The position numbers and the translations under genes were made by a program. 64,000 nucleotides of DNA from Corynebacterium qintianiae (GTDB taxonomy: Bacteria; Actinomycetota; Actinomycetes; Mycobacteriales; Mycobacteriaceae): assembly GCF_011038645.2 (NCBI RefSeq), contig NZ_CP064955.1, positions 992,001-1,056,000 on the forward strand, in the 5' to 3' direction. The first letter of the stretch is position 1; each line of letters begins with the position of its first letter. Below are positions 58,380-64,000 of the stretch, piece by piece. Below the pieces are notes generated by a model. The model made no database searches. It saw only the letters and a program-made list of their open reading frames with translations, and was not told the origin of the DNA.

Positions 58380-59074
58380 TGGAGCTTTCCAACATGCCTG
58401 ACGGCGGGCTCATCGTCGCCGTCGACGGCCCCTCCGGCACAGGCAAATCCACGACGTGCCGCCGCCTGGCGAAAGAGCTCGGAGCGAAATATGTCGACAC
58501 CGGCGCCATGTACCGCGTGGCGACCCTCGCTGTGCTCCGCGCCGGCGCCAACCCCGCCGATGCCGCCGCGGTCATCGAGGCTACGCGCGATCTGCCGCTG
58601 ACCGTGTCCGACGATCCGGACTCCACCGAGGTGCTCCTCGACGGCGAGGACGTCTCCCGCGAAATCCGCGGCCCCGAAGTCACCCGTAACGTCACCGCAG
58701 TCTCCGCGATCCCTCAGGTGCGCGAGAACCTCGTGGCGCTGCAGCGCGCGCTCACCGCCGATGCCCACCGGGCAATCGTCGAGGGCCGCGACATCGGCAC
58801 GGTCGTGCTTGTCGACGCCCCCGTGAAGGCGTTCATGACCGCCTCCGCCGAGGTGCGCGCGCGGCGCCGCTATGACCAGGACGTAGCTGCCGGCCGCGAC
58901 GCCGACTTCGACACGGTGCTCGCTGACGTCCAGCGCCGCGACGCGCTCGACTCCTCCCGTGCGACGAGTCCGCTCACACCCGCCGAGGACGCCACCATAA
59001 TTGACACCTCGGACATGGATCGCGACAGCGTGCTCGCCGCGCTCATTGCGTTGATCGAAAGGAGCGCGCAGTGA
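58379..59074 (+). CDS. cmk: Cytidylate kinase
   Basis: 231 residues. P-loop GPSGTGKS at 17-24, then YVDTGAMYR and GRDIGTVV blocks. Phosphorylates CMP/dCMP. The ATG overlaps the rluB stop by one base; GTG 58376 is an alternative. Confidence 0.96.
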   Translation: MELSNMPDGGLIVAVDGPSGTGKSTTCRRLAKELGAKYVDTGAMYRVATLAVLRAGANPADAAAVIEATRDLPLTVSDDPDSTEVLLDGEDVSREIRGPEVTRNVTAVSAIPQVRENLVALQRALTADAHRAIVEGRDIGTVVLVDAPVKAFMTASAEVRARRRYDQDVAAGRDADFDTVLADVQRRDALDSSRATSPLTPAEDATIIDTSDMDRDSVLAALIALIERSAQ

Positions 59075-60597
59075 GCGACAACGAAAACGAGATGGACACC
59101 GAGTTCTACCTCGACGAGGGGGACTTCGACGACTCCGAGTTCGGGGAAGCGGACTTCGGCGGCGACGACAGTGACGGTGATGACGACCGTGACAACGACC
59201 GTGACGATTACACCGAGGAAGAGTGGGCCGCGCTCGAGCGCGATTACGGTGTTGCCGCCCCCGAGATGATCGAGGAGGCTCTGCCGACCGTCTCTATTGT
59301 GGGCCGCCCGAACGTGGGCAAGTCCACGCTGGTGAACCGTTTCATCGGCCGTCGGGAAGCGGTCGTCGAGGACCATCCGGGTGTGACCCGCGACCGCGTC
59401 AGCTACATCACTGATTGGAATGGGCGCCGCTTCTGGGTTCAGGACACCGGCGGGTGGGACCCGGACGCCAGAGGCGTTCACGGCGCCATCGCACGCCAGT
59501 CCGAGGCGGCCATGGAGACGTCTGACGTCATCGTGATGGTGGTCGATTCCCACACCGGCATCACCGAGACTGACGCCGTTATGGCGCGCAACCTCCAGCG
59601 CGCCGAGGTGCCGGTAATCCTGGTGGCCAACAAGTTCGAATCCGAGTCCCAGTGGGGCGACGTCGCCGAGTTTTACTCGCTGGGATTGGGTGACCCGTGG
59701 CCCGTATCCGCACTTCATGGCCGCGGTGGCGCTGACGTGTTGGACGAGATCATGCGGTTGTTCCCGGAAGTACCCCGCGCCGCGGACTCCATTACCGACG
59801 GGCCGCGCCGCGTCGCGCTGGTGGGCCGGCCCAACGTGGGCAAGTCCAGCCTGTTGAACAAGCTCTCGCGTTCCGACCGCTCCGTCGTGGACAGCGTCGC
59901 GGGCACGACCGTCGACCCGGTGGACGAGTTGATCCAGCTCGACGGCGCGCTGTGGAAGTTCATCGACACCGCAGGTCTGCGTAAGAAAGTCAAGAACGCC
60001 CAAGGCCACGAGTATTACTCCTCACTGCGCACGCGCGGCACCATCGAGGCCGCCGAGGTCTGCGTCGTGCTCATCGACGCCTCCCAAGAAATTTCCGAGC
60101 AGGACCAGCGTGTCATCTCTATGGTTCTGGAGGCTGGCAAGGCCATGGTGATCTGCTTTAACAAGTGGGACCTCATGGACGAGGACCGGCGCTACTTCTT
60201 CGACCGCGAGTTCGACGAGATGATGGGCCACCTACCGTGGGTGTCCAAGCTCAACATTTCTGCGGATACGGGCCGCGGCCTGCACCGCCTCGAGCCAGCT
60301 ATGACGGAGGCGCTTGAGAACTGGGACAAGCGAATTTCCACCGGCCAGCTGAACAACTGGATGCGGGAGACGATCGCGGCAAACCCGCCTTCGATGAAGA
60401 ACAACCGCCTCCCACGCGTGCTTTTCGCCACCATGGCATCGACTCGCCCGCCGACCGTCGTCCTCTTCACCACCGGGTTCCTCGACGCGGGCTACCGCCG
60501 CTACCTGGAGCGCAAGTTCCGCGAGCGCTTCGGCTACCACGGCACTCCCATCCGCATCGCGGTGCGGATCCGCGAGCGGCGCCAGCGGACGCGCTAG
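59071..60597 (+). CDS. der: GTPase Der (EngA)
   Basis: 508 residues. Two tandem GTPase domains: GRPNVGKST at 78-86 and again near 252, each followed by a DTG/DTAG box and NKF or NKW. The C-terminal KH-like domain is present. It works in 50S maturation. The first approximately 70 residues are an acidic D/E/G-rich extension. The GTG overlaps the cmk stop. Confidence 0.97.
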   Translation: MSDNENEMDTEFYLDEGDFDDSEFGEADFGGDDSDGDDDRDNDRDDYTEEEWAALERDYGVAAPEMIEEALPTVSIVGRPNVGKSTLVNRFIGRREAVVEDHPGVTRDRVSYITDWNGRRFWVQDTGGWDPDARGVHGAIARQSEAAMETSDVIVMVVDSHTGITETDAVMARNLQRAEVPVILVANKFESESQWGDVAEFYSLGLGDPWPVSALHGRGGADVLDEIMRLFPEVPRAADSITDGPRRVALVGRPNVGKSSLLNKLSRSDRSVVDSVAGTTVDPVDELIQLDGALWKFIDTAGLRKKVKNAQGHEYYSSLRTRGTIEAAEVCVVLIDASQEISEQDQRVISMVLEAGKAMVICFNKWDLMDEDRRYFFDREFDEMMGHLPWVSKLNISADTGRGLHRLEPAMTEALENWDKRISTGQLNNWMRETIAANPPSMKNNRLPRVLFATMASTRPPTVVLFTTGFLDAGYRRYLERKFRERFGYHGTPIRIAVRIRERRQRTR

Positions 60598-60605
60598 TTG
60601 CGTCG

Positions 60606-61370
60606 CTAGCCCCGCCGGTACACAAAGGCGTCGGTGCGGTACGGAAGCGGCAGCACCTGGCCACGGTCGAAACCGAGCCGCTCGTACAGGTACCACGTGA
60701 GGTTGGCCGTCATCTTCCGCCGGGTATTCTCACTAGCGCGCAGCCAGTAGGAGCGCGTTGACATGAGCTCGAATAGCTCGTCGGTGGTGATGGGCTGCAA
60801 CCACGTCTCCCGATGTTCCCGCTCTAGCTTCCATGGAGCAGCGACCCCGGGATAGAACCCGTCACGAAGCACGTCGCCGGAGTGCATGATTCTGCTCAAC
60901 CGCAACACCCACGGGTGGCGCACATCCAGCGTGTTCCAGCACAGCAGCAGCGCGCCTTCGGGTCTGATCACCCTGTCGGCCTCGGCGCTCGCCGAGGACA
61001 CATCGAGCCAGTGCCACGTCTGGGCACACGTGAGCGCATCAACGGCGCCTGTGGAAAGTGCGGTCGCCTCGGCGGTCGCCCGCCACACCGGGACAGCGGG
61101 GAAGCGGCTCGTGAAAACCCGCACCATGTCTTCGGAGGGGTCACTCGCATAAACAACCCGCCCGTCGCGCAGGAGAGACTGCGTCAATTTTCCGGTGCCG
61201 CACCCGATGTCGGCGACGTGGGTGGAGTCGTCGATAAGCTTTGCGACGCTCGCGGGGTAGCCCGGCCGGACGTCGTCGTAAAGCTCAGCTCCCCGAGAGA
61301 ATGCCGCTGCCGATACGGACCTGTGCGCCGAATTGCGGAACGCCGGTGAATCCTTACGGCTGGGTTTCAT
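60606..61370 (-). CDS. Class I SAM-dependent methyltransferase
   Basis: 254 residues. Motif I DIGCGTGKLTQSLL, then a strand end YASDPS and the family's CAQTWHWLD block; Methyltransf_11 type. Substrate unknown. ATG 61370 is preferred to ATG 61382 because TATGTT ends 7 nt before it. Converges on der and is divergent from the lipid kinase. Confidence 0.86.
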   Translation of the reverse strand: MKPSRKDSPAFRNSAHRSVSAAAFSRGAELYDDVRPGYPASVAKLIDDSTHVADIGCGTGKLTQSLLRDGRVVYASDPSEDMVRVFTSRFPAVPVWRATAEATALSTGAVDALTCAQTWHWLDVSSASAEADRVIRPEGALLLCWNTLDVRHPWVLRLSRIMHSGDVLRDGFYPGVAAPWKLEREHRETWLQPITTDELFELMSTRSYWLRASENTRRKMTANLTWYLYERLGFDRGQVLPLPYRTDAFVYRRG

Positions 61371-61377
61371 GCAATAC

Positions 61378-61387
61378 AACATATATT
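61378..61387. promoter_or_regulatory. Overlapping divergent -10 boxes
   Basis: TATGTT on the minus strand (61378-61383) and TATATT on the plus strand (61382-61387) overlap by two bases and sit 7 and 6 nt before their start codons. RNA polymerase could not use both at once. Confidence 0.55.
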
Positions 61388-61393
61388 GAATAC

Positions 61394-62359
61394 GTGGAGA
61401 CTCAGCACCGAGAAAAGGTCGTCGTCGTTTTTAACCCCGCCAAGGTGGACGAGGACGAGCTTCGCGAGCTTGTCACCGCCCAGGCACCCGCTTCCGCCCG
61501 CGTTGAATGGGTTGAGACGACCCCGGAGGACTCCGGTTATGCGCAAGCCACCGCCGCGGCGCAGTCAGGTGCCAGCCTGGTTCTCGCCGCCGGGGGAGAC
61601 GGCACGGTTCGCCTTGTCGCCTCAGCACTGACCGGTACCGGTGTGGCGCTGGGGGTCATTCCCGCAGGCACCGGCAACCTGCTCGCACGCAACCTGGATT
61701 TGCCGCTCAGCCTTTCCGACTCGGTCCGAAGGGCTGTGCACGGTTGCGACAGCACCATCGATGTCTGCGAGGCGCGCCTGCATTGGGCGGACCGCTCCAA
61801 CGATGTCATGCGGTTCGTCGTCATGGCGGGCGTCGGCGCCGACGCGCAGATGATCGAGCACACCGACGAAAACCTGAAGAGACGTGTCGGGCCGCTCGCC
61901 TACATACCCGGAGTCCTGCGCGCACTCGGCGGCGGCAACAACGTCACCGTGACCTTCACCTTCGATGGTCAGAGGGTGGCGAAGAAGCGTCTGCACACCC
62001 TCATCATCGGCAACTGCGGCGACGTCTACTCCAACGTCCCGCTACTGCCGCACGCGGTGCCAGACGACGGCAAACTAGACCTCGTCGCCATCGCGCCCCG
62101 CGGTATCTTCGGATGGCTGCGCATCGGCGGAGACATCGTGGTGAACACACTCGTTAGGCTGTGGAACCGCGATCCGCGCAACGTAGACAACCAAATGCGA
62201 GTTCCCCGCCCGCCGAACGCGCTGACGTACGACAAGGGCGAGCGGGTGACAATCGAATTCGACTCGCCGGAGGTTTTCGAAGTCGACGGCGATCCGGTGG
62301 GTCGCGTGCGTGCGGCGGAGATTGAGATCATGCCGGGGGCACTCGTAGTGCGGGTGTAG
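61394..62359 (+). CDS. Diacylglycerol kinase-family lipid kinase
   Basis: 321 residues. DAGK catalytic signature GGDGT at 67-71, then VIPAGTGNLLARNL and the late YDKGERVTIEFDSPEVFEVDGDP block, as in DgkB/YegS proteins. It phosphorylates a lipid hydroxyl. The start is GTG 61394 behind the TATATT box. The end is the last backbone gene before the AT-richer region. Confidence 0.9.
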   Translation: METQHREKVVVVFNPAKVDEDELRELVTAQAPASARVEWVETTPEDSGYAQATAAAQSGASLVLAAGGDGTVRLVASALTGTGVALGVIPAGTGNLLARNLDLPLSLSDSVRRAVHGCDSTIDVCEARLHWADRSNDVMRFVVMAGVGADAQMIEHTDENLKRRVGPLAYIPGVLRALGGGNNVTVTFTFDGQRVAKKRLHTLIIGNCGDVYSNVPLLPHAVPDDGKLDLVAIAPRGIFGWLRIGGDIVVNTLVRLWNRDPRNVDNQMRVPRPPNALTYDKGERVTIEFDSPEVFEVDGDPVGRVRAAEIEIMPGALVVRV

Positions 62360-62401
62360 CGCGGGGCGACACAGTGGACCCTGAAAAAGATGAGGACTAA
62401 A

Positions 62402-62434
62402 CAAAAAGCAGGCCAAGAGAGTGTCCTGGCCTGC
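62402..62434 (-). terminator. Rho-independent terminator facing leftwards
   Basis: GCAGGCCA (62408-62415) and TGGCCTGC (62427-62434) pair with an 11-nt loop; on the minus strand a run TTTTTGTTT follows. It would stop minus-strand transcripts coming from the right, although no convincing minus-strand gene is seen there. Confidence 0.7.
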
Positions 62435-62990
62435 CGACGGGTTTGGGAAACCCTGCTCAGCATAGGTTTCTCTAGGGAATTCCATCCCTGATTCCCTCGA
62501 GTTCCGTGGAAAATTCCATGGGTTCGACGGGGTGTCATTGGCGGCTTCGTCACCACAGCCGCGGTACTAGTTGACACTTTTCCTAGAGACAGTCAGCCGG
62601 ACGGGATTTCCTCTATACCTATACCGATCTGGCGTGTCGAGATGTCCCAACGGGACATGAACAACCCGTTTCCGAACGAACATAGTCTGCAAGGGTTGGC
62701 TAGGGTCCCCATGTGCTTTGGCTCTATTTTGTCGTTGACATAAATCAAAGCATCCGAGCCTTGGGGGAGATAGTTGACCAACTATGATTTCATTTGCGGT
62801 GCGATTACCAACCGCTGGATGCTCTCAAAGCCACCAAGTGGTTCCAGTATTTCGTAATTCAAAGACCCTAAACACGCGGAAAATTAGAGTTAAATCCTAC
62901 CTATGGGGATATAAACACATTTAGTAGTTCATCTACAATTTATCCACTAGTTTATATCCGTGCCCAGGTAATCTGTATTTCACTGGAGCT
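62435..62990. other. AT-richer gap without a recognised gene
   Basis: Base composition drops from about 62780. A 62-codon minus-strand frame (62593-62781, TTG start, stop codon just before it, no ribosome site) is unsupported. No tRNA seen. Confidence 0.6.
62907..62959. repeat. Inverted repeat upstream of the right-edge reading frame
   Basis: GGATATAAAC (62907-62916) and GTTTATATCC (62950-62959) are perfect 10-bp complements. Between them are GTAG-TTCAT-CTAC (62924-62936) and TTATCCACT (62940-62948), 8 of 9 matches to a DnaA box. Possible operator of the following gene. Confidence 0.55.
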
Positions 62991-63004
62991 AGAGGAGCTT
63001 TAAA

Positions 63005-64000
63005 ATCGCTTATCGCAAATCAAAGAAGAAAAATAAAGAGAAGGCCCGTCGCCAGCGGCTAGAAAAAGACTCGCTGACCCTTGCTTTGTTTGAGGGAATC
63101 GAATTCTTTGACAAAGTCTTTCAAGGATTTGATGGACAACCTGAGGACCATGTAGCTCTGCGACAACACCTAGACACCAAGCTTGATCACGCATGGGCCG
63201 ACCTGAGTGCTGCAGTGTCCCAGTACAGTCCTGTTCAAATTGTCGGCGGCCTAAGACTTCGCTACAGCATGCCACTCTATACCGGGGGGCCCAATCCTAA
63301 TATCAGTGATGGATTGTTTTTGATCGACCTGGGGGCCTCGCTCCTTTTGTTGTCCCCCGCATCTTTGAGCTGCGTTGAAAGGCAGCCGGTAGATAAGAGC
63401 TCTGAAGGCGATAGTGAACCACAGCATCTAATTGACGAGGTGGTCATTCCCTTGCTTCGAGATATCGGGCGCCTTCTGTCAATGCTCATCCTACTTGGTG
63501 GCGACGCACAACATTCTAAGGCTTCTATTGCTTATCGCACTGAGCTGTCTCATTTGTGGATAAGTGAAGCGAGCTATACGCAAATATTAGCCGATACGTA
63601 TAGCGTCATTTTTGCAGATGATTCGATGGAAAACCTGATGCGAGAAACATTCGGTTTCACCTTTACTGAAGCATTAGACGTGATCCAGGCCGTTCAACTT
63701 GAATACCGTGCGCGTATGGAGACCCATTGGGAGGAGATCAGGCAGGCAGGCTTCTCTAATGAGAAAGAGAAAGCACTCTCTGAGGCTGGTATGCGCCGCA
63801 TGGTTGAATATACGCAGACTATGGCGCTACCGCCGTCTGTGGACGAAGCTACTTTCGACGTGGAGTCCTTGCTCACTCACATTGACTTGGAGGAGGACAC
63901 AGTCCGGCTTGTTCTCGACGAATGCTCATTCGACTATAGACAGCGCACACCTGCAGACGTAAAGCAGCTCCTCCTAAATGGAATAAAACCAGTGGCAGGT
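63005..64000 (+). CDS. Unrecognised protein, cut by the window end, with probable ATC start
   Basis: A frame open for 332 codons to the last base. It starts after TAG at 62990; AGAGGAG (62991-62997) sits 7 nt before ATC 63005, which gives a natural-looking basic N-terminus (AYRKSKKKNKEKARRQR). The first in-frame ATG is about 90 codons further on. The following sequence is mixed helix and strand with no known motif; a hydrophobic stretch (DGLFLIDLGASLLLL) occurs near residue 105. Codon use and base composition are much more AT-rich than the backbone, which suggests horizontally acquired DNA. The C-terminus is outside the window. Confidence 0.6.
   Translation, partial: MAYRKSKKKNKEKARRQRLEKDSLTLALFEGIEFFDKVFQGFDGQPEDHVALRQHLDTKLDHAWADLSAAVSQYSPVQIVGGLRLRYSMPLYTGGPNPNISDGLFLIDLGASLLLLSPASLSCVERQPVDKSSEGDSEPQHLIDEVVIPLLRDIGRLLSMLILLGGDAQHSKASIAYRTELSHLWISEASYTQILADTYSVIFADDSMENLMRETFGFTFTEALDVIQAVQLEYRARMETHWEEIRQAGFSNEKEKALSEAGMRRMVEYTQTMALPPSVDEATFDVESLLTHIDLEEDTVRLVLDECSFDYRQRTPADVKQLLLNGIKPVAG

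Noticed and set aside
62026..62577. 183-codon minus-strand frame
   Set aside because: Mostly antisense to the lipid kinase and runs through the leftward terminator.
62593..62781. 62-codon minus-strand frame before the right-edge gene
   Set aside because: TTG start directly after a stop codon, no ribosome site, no recognisable sequence. It might be a gene remnant.

Overview
The window is a GC-rich actinobacterial chromosome segment, almost certainly Corynebacterium. The evidence is the 16S/23S/5S sequence, no tRNA in the 16S-23S spacer, SteA/SteB cell-separation proteins, and many start codons lying 6-8 nt behind a TANNNT box (the leaderless arrangement common in corynebacteria). From memory of the Mycobacterium tuberculosis map, the order follows Rv1629 (polA) to Rv1642-44 and then Rv1649 to Rv1713 (der), so most of the window is conserved backbone. 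The breaks in that order are where new content sits.

Layout. 1-17.2 kb: partial polA, an AlkZ-like protein, a lipoprotein, a methyltransferase, rpsA, coaE, a DUF4259 protein, uvrB, two UspA proteins, a HelD-type RNA-polymerase-associated ATPase, a DoxX-like protein, an MBL hydrolase and uvrA. 17.4-22.0 kb: an accessory module between uvrA and infC. Three genes for secreted proteins face a minus-strand group encoding a histidine kinase, a 67-codon secreted-peptide precursor and a LuxR-type response regulator. 22.0-28.1 kb: infC-rpmI-rplT-rRNA methyltransferase-pheS-pheT, where infC starts with ATC. 28.1-36.6 kb: the complete arginine operon argCJBDFRGH with an apparent operator in front. 36.6-38.2 kb: Trm112-like protein and tyrS. 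38.2-44.1 kb: an rrn operon, followed by a palindromic repeat array (44.1-44.6 kb). 44.9-60.6 kb: TPR protein, HAD phosphatase, small protein, tlyA, nadK, recN, steA, steB, NUDIX, xerD, a membrane-anchored exported protein, parA, scpA, scpB, rluB, cmk, der. 60.6-62.4 kb: a methyltransferase and a diacylglycerol-kinase-family lipid kinase transcribed divergently. 62.4-64 kb: an AT-richer stretch unlike the rest, ending in a long reading frame that runs off the window and has no ordinary start codon.

The best candidate for an undescribed system is 17.4-22.0 kb. The three secreted proteins carry four copies of one approximately 115-residue module: two cysteines 111-116 residues apart, with a GP/TP-x-x-L/V-x-P/A-G turn 83-88 residues after the first. 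One gene holds two copies. The single-module protein at 18745 also has the Ser/Thr-rich amphipathic stretch typical of aerolysin/ETX-MTX2 pore formers. The facing kinase-peptide-regulator group encodes a mature peptide of about 40 residues with an eight-residue loop between two cysteines, which could be a signal sensed by the kinase. That regulatory link and the pore-forming idea are inference; the repeated module and the gene arrangement are read directly from the sequence.
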